DNA of 64,000 nucleotides from Zopfochytrium polystomum (GCA_025765615.1 JAIVFJ010000319.1:1-64000); one strand, 5' to 3'. Positions 23,611 through 34,882 are shown, counted from the first letter of the stretch. The notes: generated from the sequence alone by a model not told the origin. Made by a program: numbers and translations.

Positions 23611-24050
23611 CACAGGACCTAGACATATCCGTCCGGGGGGCCGATTAGTACAAACGAAGCCGATTAGTACAAACGAAGCCCGACTGCGTCCCACAGAGGG
23701 CCTACTCATCAGCGTTCCCACAGAGGGTGCCTCGCATCAGCGTTCCCACAGAGTCTGCCAATTGCGGAAATTGACTTTTTTTGTCAATTTTTTTCATTTT
23801 GTTATGGTTTTTACGTGAGGGCAAAAAAAACTATGTCCACACTGCGTCCCACAGAGATCGTCGAAGCTGCACAGCGTCCCACAGAGTCCCCTCTCCACAG
23901 CGTTCCGACAGACTCCCACAGCCGGCACTGCGTCCCACACAGAGTGCCCCCAACAGCGTTCCCACAGACTTGCAATTGATTTTTTTTGTCAATTTTTTCA
24001 TTTTGTTATAGTTTTATTTCACACACAGCGTCCCCACAGAGAAATTGATT
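23611..24050 (+). repeat. CCCACAGAG array, copy 1
   Basis: Opens with CCTAGACATATCCGTCC and a doubled GATTAGTACAAACGAAGCC, then about nine copies of GCGT(C/T)CC(C)ACAGAG spaced by ~20-30 bases. Interleaved are AT-rich blocks (TTTTTTTGTCAATTTTTTTC, TTTTGTTATGGTTTTTACG) ending in GGCAAAAAAAACTATGTCC. The same modular unit occurs at 59,086 and 63,509. It lacks the regular unique spacers of a CRISPR array and encodes no protein. See findings. Confidence 0.85.
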
Positions 24051-24389
24051 TTTTCGGATGTCCAACAGACAAACAAACAAACAAAAAAAAAAAATCAAAG
24101 CAAAAAAAAGCATAAATGGGTGGTGCTTCCACCGCCGCGTTGGCGGCCGCACCCGCTCGCAGACGAGAAAGACGACGGCGACGACGGCGACAACGAACCA
24201 GCAGTCGCAGCAGTCGCAGCAGCAGCAGCAGCAGAAGGAGCCGGCGCTGCACCAGCCGCCAATCACCAAGTTTCTCGACGCGTCTCGCTCGCGGAAACCA
24301 GTACTGCTCCTCCCCAAGGCAGGAGGAACTGGTGTTGGCGCTCTTCCCAACAGCAAGGCCGCAACCACGACCGCCACCACCGCCACCAC

Positions 24390-24900
24390 CACCTAGGAAC
24401 CTCCCACCAACAACGCACTGAACTCCAAGACTCGAAGCGCAGACGCGACAACGCGGCGGCTGCCCCAGCGATCCCTGTTTCCGTCGCCGGCAGCAGTCGC
24501 CACTCTGAACGCGGCAGCCCAAACCGCCGTCAAAGTGGCTGTCGCCGACGCGCGGCGGTCGCGGCGCGAGTTGGTGGTGGTAGTCGCGGAGGTGCCCGGG
24601 ACGAACAGCGCGAAGCCGAGTGCGTCGAGGATCGCGCGTTCGGCGGCGACGAGGGCGCGGGGGGTCACCGCGGGTGTTGGTCGGGTGTGGTGGTGGTGGG
24701 TGGGGGAGGGTGGCGGTGTTGTTGTTGTGGTGGTGGTAGTTGTTGTGGCTGGGGTTGGGGTTGGGGTGGAAGGTACGATGGGAGGTTTCGCGAGGCGGGC
24801 AAAGGCCTTTGCGGAGACGTGTCCGTCGGAGAGGAATTTTGTGGCGAGGAGGAGAGCGGCGAGGAAGGTTGTTGTGGGCGGGTGGTGGTTGTGGCAGGAG
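24390..24900 (-). pseudogene. cyclin-like (PHO80/PCL type) fragment
   Basis: On the minus strand one frame reads TTTFLAALLLATKFLSDGHV followed by SAKAFARLAKPP, a long Thr/Pro tract, then ALVAAERAILDALGFALFVP. This matches the cyclin-box pattern AALLLA.KF..D...S...WA......L..LE...L..LGF.L.V of PHO80-like cyclins, whose partners are CDKs of the Pho85/Cdk5 type. The ACC/CCA-rich insertion inside the fold and the absence of a start suggest a decayed or captured fragment. On its upstream side (24,900) it abuts the 3' end of a tRNA-Leu, and on the other side the CCCACAGAG array. Confidence 0.5.
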
Positions 24901-24926
24901 GCGTGGGTTCGAATCCCACTCTGCTC
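24900..24926 (+). pseudogene. 3' tRNA-Leu fragment (T-arm and acceptor)
   Basis: GCGTGGGTTCGAATCCCAC followed by TCTGCTCA is identical to the T-arm and 3' acceptor of the tRNA-Leu(CAG) at 15,829-15,910. No 5' part precedes it; the preceding DNA is the cyclin-like fragment. A junction within a tRNA sequence. Confidence 0.75.
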
Positions 24927-24953
24927 AATTACACTGCCAGAATATCACCTTAG

Positions 24954-26513
24954 GATCCTTTCAACCCTGAGCCTTGATGGTCAGCCCTTTCAGCCCACAT
25001 AGAGGTTTTGATAATTGAATGTAATCGGACTATTATCTCCCAATTGCCGAGCCACCAATAAATTTCAGGGAAAATTGGAAGAACAATTGAAATAATTGGG
25101 GAATGGGCAGAGCGCCAATGAGGTCAAATGGCTGCGGGCTTGTGCATCTTTTGACCCACAATTTTTGGCCTTTCAGGAATTGAGAAGGCTGGAAGATGAT
25201 GGGAGGTTGGTGGTTGATACAGTAGGCCTCAAATTGCTGAGTGTTAAGACCAAGGTTGTCTGCCTGTACAAATAGTGTTTGACAGTGGGGGGAAGAGTTG
25301 CTCTTCAAAATCAATGTGATCAATTTTTGGCCTTTCAGGAATTACAAGAATCTCTCACCCAACAAATCGCTCTGACATTGCATTGTACACCACACAATTA
25401 ACCACCACACCTTAAGCTCAAGCTGCCTTGGTTCCTCAACTCCAAAAGACTGAGCCAGTTTGAATTGTTGATCTGGTTTTAGCGCAAAGTACTGAGACCA
25501 AGAATTGTTGGTGGTCTGGTCGCTGGTTTAGCAGGCACCAGATGCAATGGCAGTTGACGAGCGCTAGGAGGCATAGGCAACAAACTGCAAGAAGTCAAAT
25601 TGCAGGTTGACAAAACCAAAGCGAGTCATTGTCAGCAAACTGCAAATTGCAGAACCCTCCACCTCATTTGAAGGTAAATCACGTTTTTAATGCTCTTTAC
25701 AGATTTGCCTTTGGAGCCCCAACAGCTACTGGCCCCAGATTCATGTCTTTCTTCAGGCAGTGATGCAGTTGACAACCTTTCACTAATCATGCACCAGCAT
25801 GACTCCTAAACAAGTCCACGTCACTATGCCCCCCTTTCTGCAGCAGAGTATTGGTGCAATTGCCTATCTGCACATTCTGCTCCAAAGCTTGAACACCAGC
25901 AGATACAGCAGATATCAGCAGGTTTTTCTTTGGATGCAAGCAGATATACGCAGGTCTGCTTGTATCATCTGCCAAATGTCTGCATGTCAGTTAATAACCT
26001 TTGTCCATCTCTACCTTACCCGCATCCAGAAGCAGATATCTGCTATGTGTTGGTGTTTGACCACACCTTTGTTGTTTGTGCTAGGACTGATAAGTGTGGT
26101 GGTTTTTCTCTTTTTTTTTTTGTGTGTGTTTCCCACAGATGTAGGACTTTCTCCCACATCACTTGACCGCCTATCCTGGGGTACCTAATACCGCCATTAC
26201 ATCACCTAATGCATTGGGTCCTGGGATGTTCCCCAGTGTCCAAAGTGGCAAGCCTGCATCCCTAACAGGCCCAGTATCCCTCTGACCAAATTGCTTTACC
26301 TCAGCTCCAGCGCCGTTGCCGTCTGCCAATAATATGTGGTTTTTTGGATGATGGCTATTTTCATTACTGGATTCACAGCTAGCCTCTGCCATGGCAAACC
26401 CTGTGATTACGATAGTTGGATCTATGCTGTAGTTACCCTCTGCTCGACACTATAGCTGGATTCGACCAAAGATCTCACGCTGGAACAGTCCCTGGCGACT
26501 GGGAAAGGGCTGG
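24954..26513. other. intergenic, repeat-like, no gene
   Basis: Includes a direct repeat CAATTTTTGGCCTTTCAGG at 25,160 and 25,320 and a GCAGATA-rich patch at 25,890-25,960. A minus-strand open stretch (25,033-25,323) might be retroelement spacer, but I cannot assign it. Confidence 0.4.
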
Positions 26514-26548
26514 GAACGTAGCGCCTTGGACCGCTCAGCCATCTGCCC
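26514..26548 (-). pseudogene. 5' tRNA-Leu(CAG) fragment (35 nt)
   Basis: The minus strand reads GGGCAGATGGCTGAGCGGTC then CAAGGCGCTACGTTC and stops inside the anticodon loop. It has one difference from the intact tRNA-Leu(CAG) at 15.8 kb. No 3' half follows. Confidence 0.8.
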
Positions 26549-26699
26549 CCATTCTAACACATCCCCCTTTTACTAATAGTGTGCACTTAGCCGCTCATCA
26601 AGGCAGTGTATCTATAAAGGGTAATGGATACCAAGAAGGAATTCAATCAGAGTCTCCCAGTACGATATTTACACAATGGCAACTACAAGAATATTGTAG

Positions 26700-28745
26700 T
26701 CATTTTAACCCTGAAGGCTGAACATCGTAACTGTCCACCAGCTCAGAGAGACAGTGCATGTAGCCTTTCATACACATGGTCAATGCTTCCATCTCACCAA
26801 GTCTCACCGGGTATCCCTTCAACCTGCCCTTGCCTATTGACACCGAGCGAGGCACACTGGACATATAGTGCTGCTTGTCACTTGCCAAGTGTCCCAGCGA
26901 CCAGAAGTCACATACACCATAGTCAGCAATCACTCTCCTGCATATGCCATCTGCTGTTACTGAGTACACGAACTCAGCTGAGCCTGGGTACTTGAGGTAG
27001 CATCTCCTTGGCTGTGGCTTCCTGCAGTAACTGTCGTCCAGTGTTACACATACGCTTGAGGTGATGGTAGTGGGATCGAAATCATGCGTTCCGACTGCAG
27101 CCATTCCCGCCCATGCTTCCAGCACCTGCCCAATCGCATTGCGGTTTGTGACGGATGATTGTGCCATCACTACATGCGGACTGAATTCAGCTCCAGTATC
27201 AATGTCTACGCATGTCACCAGGCGATCACTGGATACTACCTCAGACACCACGCATTTCTGCCGTGCCTAGTTCCCAGCTTGTCACCCGGCTGGATGCAGC
27301 TACTCTTGGTTCGTGCCACAACATATGATGCCTTCTGCTTGGTAGTGCCAGTGGAGATCACCTCGCCATCATCGCTAGGCCGCCACCAATGATTCCGCTC
27401 TCCCAGCTTAGTGCCGATTGCCACATTCAATACACGCTCTGGCTTGGGATGTACCACATACCCTGTTCTCTCAAACACACACATATCAATCAGGCAGTCA
27501 TTAATCTGCACTGTGTCCTTGTAGTTCACCCTAGTGTTGCAAACCCTAGCATCCATCTCGTGACATAGCATATCCATGATCTGTGTTCTCACCACCTGAG
27601 TGCATCTGTTGCTAGGTATGGTAGTGGAGATCAGATCCAGCCTGGGAGCGCAGATTGCCTGCGGTGACATGGAGGATGCGAAGAGTGTGCAGGGTGGCTG
27701 ATCCCACGTGACGTATGGCACAAGGCAGAAGTATGACTTGGCATACTCCAGGAACTCAGTCCGAGCAGGGGCACTCATGTTCAGTACCTCCATCATGCGT
27801 TGCGTGTTGAACATCATGGAGTCTACATACCGCAGCATGTGGAGATCGCCCGGCGCGTACCTGCTCACGATTACTGGCCTCATGAGCAGTTGAGAGCACC
27901 AATACACGGTGACGATCGAAGATATGAATGCTTGGTGTCGAGTGCCCGCGGAACTTGCCCCAGCGCACAATGCAACGCAGCACACCGTAGCCATTACTCT
28001 GCATCATGCATCCGTTGTAGTACATAGTCCATGCTACGTCACTGGAGATTGTGAGTTGAGCAGCTGATAGCTTGCGCAGTTCACCAGCATTCAGCGGAGT
28101 GCACCGCCCGAGTGCAGATACTAGCTCACGGCATCTGTCCAAGCACGTGGCATTCTCCACTCTGATTCAAGTGCTGTTGCAGAACGAGCATATCCTGCCT
28201 GCCTCCAGGTTAGCTGGTGTATATGTACAGCAGATGAAGCCAGCGAGATCCTCTTGCGGTGTGCGTAGTGCTGCATTGAAGCGATCATCAAATATCGCCT
28301 GCCTCTCTTTCTCTGTTTGCAGCCTGTCATTGGGCTCTTCGTACGGTCTCACATTGACTAGCGTATTGTCATGCAGTACACCATACACACCCGATCTGCG
28401 GCTTGTCAGTGATACCATTGTACATCGCTAGCCATCCAGTATCTCTGGTACCTGCTCCCATCTCGTATACAGCAGTTGAATCAAAAACGTACATCAGGCC
28501 AATGAACCGATCACCTGACTGATTGCATTCAGCGACTGAACGTATGCTCTTGCTCTTGCTGTCTCTGATCATTTTGTAGCTATCATCAACCCACCGTTCT
28601 CTTCTCTGTGCTAGATGCTGGATCATGGCCTCCATCTTCTGTGCTGGTGATACTCTCATGTTGCATATGTTCAAGCTGACCATTGTCACGCAAGTACCAT
28701 CAACGTGGATGGGGAACACATGGCACAAACAAGCGCGGGATGTAC
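26700..28745 (-). pseudogene. RPB2-like RNA polymerase subunit, frame-broken
   Basis: Successive minus-strand frames carry RPB2 landmarks in the right order: GFICCTYTPANLEAGR (compare G.(V/I)CPAETPEG), YYNGCMMQ with a following VLRCIVRW, LLMRPVIV (compare GR..RPL), VPYVTWDQPPCTLFASSM (compare NQSPRN....M), PGDKLGTRHGRN (compare GDKF.SRHGQKG), HVVMAQSSVTNRNAIGQVLE (compare P.I.N...P.RMTI....E) and YPVRLGEME (compare G...R.GEME). At least three frame changes separate the pieces, so no intact protein is encoded. In the cell this would be the second-largest subunit of a viral or linear-plasmid RNA polymerase; its divergence from nuclear RPB2 supports an extrachromosomal origin. GC content is near 50%, unlike the AT-rich 36-59 kb block. 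Confidence 0.7.
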
Positions 28746-29448
28746 AGGGGGAGGACAAAAGTTTCCAGGCACCGCTGTGCCACCCACCACCGCCAGCTCA
28801 TCGATCTGCACTGCCCCATTGACGATCTCACCAAACTCGGAGCAATCGCCTCGACATTTGACATGGGGACAGCAAAGAGAGTGAAGAATGATCATGGCGT
28901 GTGCAAGACGCTGATTGCGATGCACAACAACAGGAAGAGCACCCGTGAGATCGCCAATGACACAACTGTACCAAAGTCAACGGTCCAGGATATAATTGCG
29001 CGCTATGAGAACACTGGCAGTCTCACTCACCTGCCCCGTTCCAGACAGCCTCACAAGCTCTCAGAGAACAATCACCGTTATTGGGTTCGAGCTACCGATT
29101 GCAGGAAGCTATGCATTCATTGACAGGCGACTGAACATCTCGCAGTATATTGACATTTTGGATGTTCAACTTCAAGTCTTTATTGAATATTTGGATGAAC
29201 AGAATGCCGACGAGGAGTTTCTTGAGAACAGCCTGATCTATCAGCATGACAATGCACCAGATCACACAGCCCTGAAAGTTAAAGCTTGGTTCAAAGAAAA
29301 GGGCTTGCCTATCATGAACTGGCCCGCTCAAAGCCCGGATTCGAACCCCATAGAGAATCTCTGGGCTCGACTTAAAGATCAAGTATCAGAAGACCAACCG
29401 CTTGGCCTCGAGGTGTTGAAAAAGTCAGTTCGAGCAACCTGCATCTAG
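28745..29448 (+). mobile_element. Tc1/mariner element, internally deleted
   Basis: Starts after a TA with CAGGGGGAGGACAAAAG, a typical Tc1 terminal motif. One plus frame has the paired HTH region (STREIANDTTVPKSTVQDII, then YENTGSLTHLPRSRQPHK). A second frame has the end of the DDE core: IYQHDNAPDHTA, WPAQSPDSNPIENLW, with 34 residues between D2 and E (DD34E). The region with the first catalytic Asp is missing and the frame is broken. I cannot find the right terminal repeat, so the 3' end is approximate. It lies between the polymerase fragments in opposite orientation. Confidence 0.85.
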
Positions 29449-31491
29449 TGAGGATCCCATCCACAGTGGATTGCAAACTGCGCATAATCATGCTCCTGCT
29501 GGGCGTATGCATGAAGGGATCGAAGGACGATTTCTTCACATTCACTATCGCTCCATCATCATTCACATACTCCACATACAGTTCCCCTGCTCTCTTCCTC
29601 TCCCGCACTAACTGTGAGACAGGCACCATGCCATTCTCCAGGCGCATCTCAATCGACTGCAGCACATTAGTCATGTATACAGATGCAGCAATCTGCCCTC
29701 TGAACTTGCATATACAACGACAGCAGGCAGTAGCCATCTCACGTTGATTGGTGCCCAGTCCTTGCGCTTACTGGCTATACCCTTCATTGTCTCCTTCATG
29801 TTCTCTGTTACTGGCTTGTCTTTCTCCACTCTCGCACTCAGCTCCAAGTGTCTAGCCATGTATCCTGGCTTGGTGCTCTTGCCGACTGCGTCCTGCGCTC
29901 AATGAGTGTCTGCAATGCTATTGCTGCTGATGACCTCCTGGTGCAGTCAATCCAAGCTACACGCCCACTGATTCCAATGTACGTATTTTCCTGATCCCAG
30001 TACACCGCACCCTCCTGGATCTGGCCATTCGCATCAAGCGATCTCAGTTTTCGCGCTCCTACGCTTGAATGGTACGTATGATGGAGAAGAGACTGGAGCA
30101 TGTGTTCCCTGCATCTCGCTCAGTAGGTCATGTACTGTCTCTGCGGATATGTTGACTGAAGCCATGATAGTGGGATACATAGAAGCAAAGTCCATCAATA
30201 GTAAGCCAGTGTAATACCCTCTCTTGGGCTGCAATACCCTTGCTCCTGACTCTACCTTAGATGCGTATCTGTCGCCGGACCAATCGACCACCCGTCCACG
30301 GGAGAGAGCGTATGACGCAATCAGAGTAGCTGCCATCGTACCTGTGATATAGCGAGTGGAATCAGTCAACGGGCACTTGCAGTATGTGCTCAGTGTCACT
30401 ATCTCATCCAGGAAGCCTGATGCTTTCCCCAGTGCCAAGTGAAGGTATGCGTCGTGCATGTTGTAGAAGATCATCTCGGATATGTCCTCCTCCATGTCAG
30501 GCTGTATATCCATGTGTGGCTGTATGTGCTTCCCTCCCAGCCCATAGTGATTCGCCATATCATCCAGTGACAGTGACTCGAAGTCAGACCGATGCACTTT
30601 GTCAGCATAGCGGAATGTGTCAACAACCACAATCTGTGGTAGCACGAGATCCACTCCCTTGCCTACTGTGCCTAGATTCCATGCCTCAAAATACTGATCC
30701 AGTATGTGCGGAGCATGGGCTGCTGGCACCGGGATGTCGTAGCTGAATCCAAAGTGTATGAGCACTACGTCAGGATTGTTGCACAGCAACCAGCCAATGA
30801 CCCATGACACTAGATCAGCTGAATTACTGACCCTGGCTATGTCATATCTGCGCTTAGCATCGAACAGTGCAGCATTATGAGTGCCACATACATACCTGCA
30901 TAGCCTCCGTCCATCCCACATAACTATGGCAGCAGATATCAGCGGATCACAGGGCAGAGGGTATGCTCCGTTGCGTAGTGCTGATGTCTGTTCGATGTCA
31001 AGTCCCACGCATCTGTACCTGATCTCATTCACCAGCTCAAGCCCAGGGCCGTAGCCAGGCAACGAGAGAGTGCCATACCCGCATATAGCTGCTACATGCA
31101 GGAACGATTGGTCGTTATCACTCACTGGGAATACGTCCACCTCACTGCATGGTGTGACTGCTGTGGTCTTAGCTAGTATCTCAAAACTACCAGTGTCAGG
31201 CACTTGGAACACAATCCTCACTACCTTGCGTTCAATCCCTCGCGCCATTGTGACCCTCAGCACACGCTTTCGCTGCTTGTTGCCAGACGGGAGTAGCATG
31301 TACACGTGGTAGTGCTGGCGTTCGACCGTGACAACAAATGGGAGCCACTTGTCTGTGAGCATCTGCTGGTACATTTTAAGAGCACGAGACTGACAAGCTG
31401 CAGATGACATTGCGATCAAGTCACCAATCGACGGTAACTGCGCACCCAACTGTGCCACATTGGATTGTTGACGATTTCCCAACTGCTGCAT
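29449..31491 (-). pseudogene. family B DNA polymerase, N-terminal and palm part, broken
   Basis: The longest piece (31,491-30,034, 485 codons) contains exonuclease-like motifs (HFGFSYDIP; YNMHDAYLHL, the Yx3D motif), the pre-palm GARVLQPKRGYY and polymerase motif A LLMDFASMYPTIMASVNIS. After it the frame breaks, and ORFs at 29,838-30,101, 29,671-29,859 and 29,449-29,737 continue in other frames. I find neither motif B (K...NS.YG) nor motif C (YGDTDS) intact. Its neighbour on the same strand is the RPB2-like pseudogene. Carrying both enzymes suggests a large DNA virus or a cytoplasmic linear plasmid. The GTG/CTG-rich, ~50% GC composition separates it from the other viral block. Confidence 0.75.
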
Positions 31492-31499
31492 CTTACCTT

Positions 31500-32098
31500 G
31501 CGGACCTATCGACTAATGAGAAGATAGTAGCTAATCTGTGTATAGACAATAAGAATGTGATAGCCTATGGTGGGAGCTATTTCATCTTTATCCCCTCGCT
31601 GTAATGCTGGCACCTGTTAGGCGGACTGGACGCTTCCCGCTACATATGCGATATGCTAGACATGAGCAGCGTGTCCGTGAACTATGTGGCAGCTACTCGG
31701 ACGTACACCACACTAGCCAAGCGTCTCATCAATATCGGCACTGTGCCTCCAAGCATATGTCTGAGCTCCAGGATTGACTATGCAGTACGATGGCCACCAG
31801 CACTGCCCATTGATGGTGTGCATACTCCAGAACTGTGTTCAAGTCATACCACGTGCACTTAATCAGGAAAGCAGTTTTGTTTTTTTTCTTTTTCTCCCCT
31901 TTCATTTTCAGTGAGGCACAGATCTGCACCCAGCCTCTTTATAATTGTATGATGTTCCTAAGTGAGACACATTTGCCACAAGGCAAAGGCTCAGCACGGT
32001 AGAAGAGTCAGGCATGCTAGCCTATTTGTTTACTTGGCTAAACTGGTTGTTGTCGTTCTTCCCACAAACTTTTGCAAACCCCACGGTAAGTTTGCACT
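31500..32098 (+). other. possible divergent gene remnant beside polB
   Basis: Open plus-strand stretches at ~31,500-31,604 and 31,653-31,862 (MLDMSSVSVNYVAATRTYTT) have protein-like composition matching the polymerase segment and diverge from it. They are interrupted by stops and unassigned. After 31,870 the sequence changes to T-rich non-coding DNA. Confidence 0.3.
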
Positions 32099-32172
32099 GG
32101 TCACATGGTGTAGTTGGTTATCACGTCTGTCTAACACACAGACGGTCTCCAGTTCGAGTCTGGATGTGACCA
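32099..32172 (+). tRNA. tRNA-Val (AAC)
   Basis: Acceptor GGTCACA/TGTGACC, anticodon arm TCTGT-CTAACAC-ACAGA (AAC), T-arm TCCAG-TTCGAGT-CTGGA. Identical to the copy at 33,852-33,925 on the other strand. Confidence 0.95.
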
Positions 32173-32286
32173 AATCCTCCTCTTTCTTGCTGGTGAATGG
32201 GTCTTGTGTGGGTTTCAGTTCCCAAATCAGGAAGGTGACTCCAGAGCCCTAAAAAGGTATTGGACAGACAGTGTGTTGAGGGCAAC

Positions 32287-32334
32287 AGGCCTACTGTGTG
32301 TCAGGCAATAATTCTACCACTGAACCCACTGTTG
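32287..32334 (-). pseudogene. 5' tRNA-Gly fragment
   Basis: The minus strand reads CAACAGTGGGTTCAGTGG then TAGAATTATTGCCTGACAC, resembling the 5' two thirds of the tRNA-Gly(GCC) at 21.8 kb with several changes. There is no T-arm. Confidence 0.6.
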
Positions 32335-33851
32335 GGCAATGCCTATGAACGTGGCAAATACCCAGTGTTACTCTGTTGACTAGTATCTCACCTTCTCCAA
32401 CACATTTTCCAGCAAGAACAGCAAAAGTTGGTCAGTGTCCTCAGAGTGGACCACACCTGCAGCAGTACATGACTAGAGCTTTGTTCCAAAAAGTTCCATT
32501 ATATACACTCTGGTCTTTGTTTTCAAGAGCCCACCGGGTGGGGGGCAAATTCAAGGAGAGAAAGCCTGATCATTCCTAGGTGAGGCTCCAACATGACGCA
32601 ACTCAGGCGTAATTGTGTCCTCCCCATGGCCAGAAAAAAGGGACAAATATTGCTGCTTCGTTTAAAAGTGTTGCTGTGCGCAGATTGTAATCGACACTGC
32701 ACAGAAAAAAAAAAGTGGGGGGTCTGTTGGTTTGTCCAGAAAAACTTTTCACATTTTGTTTGAACAGCAATCCAAGCGTGACAGTTTTTGATATGCTGCA
32801 AGGCAGCAACGAATAAGATAAAAAGTTTTCTTTTCTTTTTTGTCGCGATCTTTGTCAGGTCAGTCTCCTGCATTCCCAAATTGTTTTTTGCATTTAGTTT
32901 TGCCCATAAAAACTGTCAAAAACAAGAAAAGGTCTCGCCTTAGAGGTTGAACCACTCTTGCCACTGCCACTTTTGATCATTTTAGGTATGAAACAAGCTC
33001 TGTCTGGAGGCTCTGCTCAGGTTGTTTTTTTTTTCTCTGCACAGAACAGTCTGGAGCAAAACAGCAATACCAATTATTGGATCAACTTGTACCCATCAAA
33101 GCGAATTGAAATTAAGCCCCTTGCATCATTTATTTTGCTATGCTTTGACAAGGCAATCACCGCCCAGTGTAGTTAGAAAAACAAGAGAAAAAACCTGCTC
33201 AGTGTCACCTGCCTCTGTTTGGCACCACCACCAACCAGCCTCCCCTCAACACTCCAGACTGATTGTGGGTGTCTTCAAGGCCCCCACCATCACAATTGTC
33301 ACTGCGGGGAGATTGTCCACCAAAATGTTGAGGCCGCACCTGGATTCAAACCATTCGTTCTCAATACATATTGAAAATTGACAGGAAAATTGAGAATTGA
33401 CGGGAAAGCGTGGGAAAGTGCGGGAAAGGGTATGTGCACAGACTCCTCAAACCTACCATTTCGAAGCTTTTGCGTGCGCAGCAAAGCTGACGGTATACCT
33501 GCATGGCGGACCTTAGTCTCCACATGAAGTTGACCTCATTTTGAATGGTGTTGGGCTGCACATACACAAGTACGAAGCGCTTCAATACAAACCGCCATAT
33601 TGCAAGAAACCACCCCTTTGCGAACACCCTCTCGAGACTAAGGGTGTTTCGCCACCAACTGGACGATAGAGCCTACTATCGAATGCACAGTCAAGCTGCC
33701 TCAAGGGAGCGCAATCGAGACAAGCGCCGGAAGGCCTGCTACATTGAATATCACTTGTTTGTACACATAACTCACGCAAGTGAGCGCTAATTTTCCTTTT
33801 CGTAGAAAGAAATTGCTGCAGAAGTTTTAAAACTCATCCACACACAGCCTG
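32335..33851. other. intergenic, no gene seen
   Basis: No tRNA, retroelement or coding signal that I can support in this 1.5 kb between the inverted tRNA-Val genes. Confidence 0.4.
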
Positions 33852-33925
33852 TGGTCACATCCAGACTCGAACTGGAGACCGTCTGTGTGTTAGACAGACG
33901 TGATAACCAACTACACCATGTGACC
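33852..33925 (-). tRNA. tRNA-Val (AAC), inverted identical copy
   Basis: Same sequence as the gene at 32,099-32,172 in reverse orientation; all stems pair. The two form an inverted pair about 1.7 kb apart. Confidence 0.95.
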
Positions 33926-34358
33926 TTACACACTCAGGCACAGAAGCGCACATCAGTGCCCAAAAAATTTTGGTTTCACAACAACAGACAATCAGTCCAG
34001 TGGAAATGAACAAAAATGTGAAGCAGTGAAAGTTTCATGGCAGTAAGCGTGCCGCCTGAGAGCCAACGGCAAGCGGAGGATGATGGTTTAGGCTGATGTC
34101 AAATTGAAAGGGACAGGGTGGAAGCATCCTGCCAGCACCTCGCCAGCACTTTGCCCAGCACCACCTCGCAAAGGGCAAACAACTGTCCAGAGCACTCTCT
34201 CTGTCGTCAGATATGGACAACAACTGAACCCTGAATGCAAAGCTGAGTTCTATCAGCTTTTTGCCAAAGGGACCCCCTCTAGTCCCATCCCCACATTAAT
34301 TTTTTTGGTTCCTTTCCAAGGGCTTTGGTTGTGTCTTGTCATAACACGTAGCAGGTTT

Positions 34359-34431
34359 TGGAGAATCGGGGTGTCGATCCCCGTGCCTCTCGCATGCTAA
34401 GCGAGCGCTCTACCATTTGAGCTAATTCCCC
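34359..34431 (-). tRNA. tRNA-Ala (AGC)
   Basis: Acceptor GGGGAAT/ATTCTCC, anticodon arm CTCGC-TTAGCAT-GCGAG (AGC), T-arm CGGGG-ATCGACA-CCCCG. The first T-loop base is A rather than T. Confidence 0.88.
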
Positions 34432-34510
34432 ACTCCTATGAAATAAAGTTTACACAAAAACAAAATCTGCAGGAACAGGGAAGTAGATGATCAGGAGAGA
34501 GAGAAACTGA

Positions 34511-34511
<1 letters not shown>

Positions 34512-34549
<38 letters not shown>
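34512..34549 (+). repeat. 38-base A homopolymer
   Basis: An uninterrupted A run. No retroposed gene is recognisable upstream. Confidence 0.9.
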
Positions 34550-34550
<1 letters not shown>

Positions 34551-34776
34551 AAAACAGTAATGAATAAAAGGTGCCTTAGCTTCCTGTTTGTTTCCCCCCC
34601 AAGCTGATTCCACTTTTTGCCGCCTTAGAAAGAGTGCTATTTTCATGAAAAAATTGTGCTGAGAGTCTGACTTACCATCTAGAAAATTGAAACTTTACGT
34701 TGGTGCGGTTGTGCTGCATTGCCTTCTTCATCAAGGAGGAAGGCTACAAATGTTCTTACTTTACCACACAAATGCA

Positions 34777-34882
34777 GCCGTCTTAGCTCATCTAGGAGAG
34801 CGTAAGACTGAAGAAGCCACCTGGAATCCCACCAGTTGGTTTGGCCATCTTAAGGCACCTGGTTCAATCCCGGGAGACGGCA
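34777..34882 (+). tRNA. tRNA-Phe (GAA) with 43-base intron
   Basis: Perfect acceptor GCCGTCT/AGACGGC, anticodon stem TAAGA/TCTTA, loop CTGAAG (anticodon GAA), 43 intronic bases (34,814-34,856), T-arm CCTGG-TTCAATC-CCGGG. The intron is long for a tRNA but sits at 37/38. Confidence 0.9.

Noticed and set aside
23611..24050. CRISPR-like array of CCCACAGAG units
   Set aside because: Unit and spacer lengths are irregular, spacers are AT-rich repeats rather than unique, and the context is eukaryotic.
24045..25002. Long plus-strand frames over the cyclin-like fragment
   Set aside because: The start lies in the repeat array and the composition follows GAC/CGG repeats; only the minus strand shows a protein family pattern.
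25033..25323. Possible retroelement frame on the minus strand
   Set aside because: No diagnostic reverse transcriptase, RNase H or integrase motif could be identified.
29320..29350. tRNA B-box-like GGATTCGAACCCC
   Set aside because: It lies inside the transposase codons SPDSNPIEN and no cloverleaf can be drawn around it.
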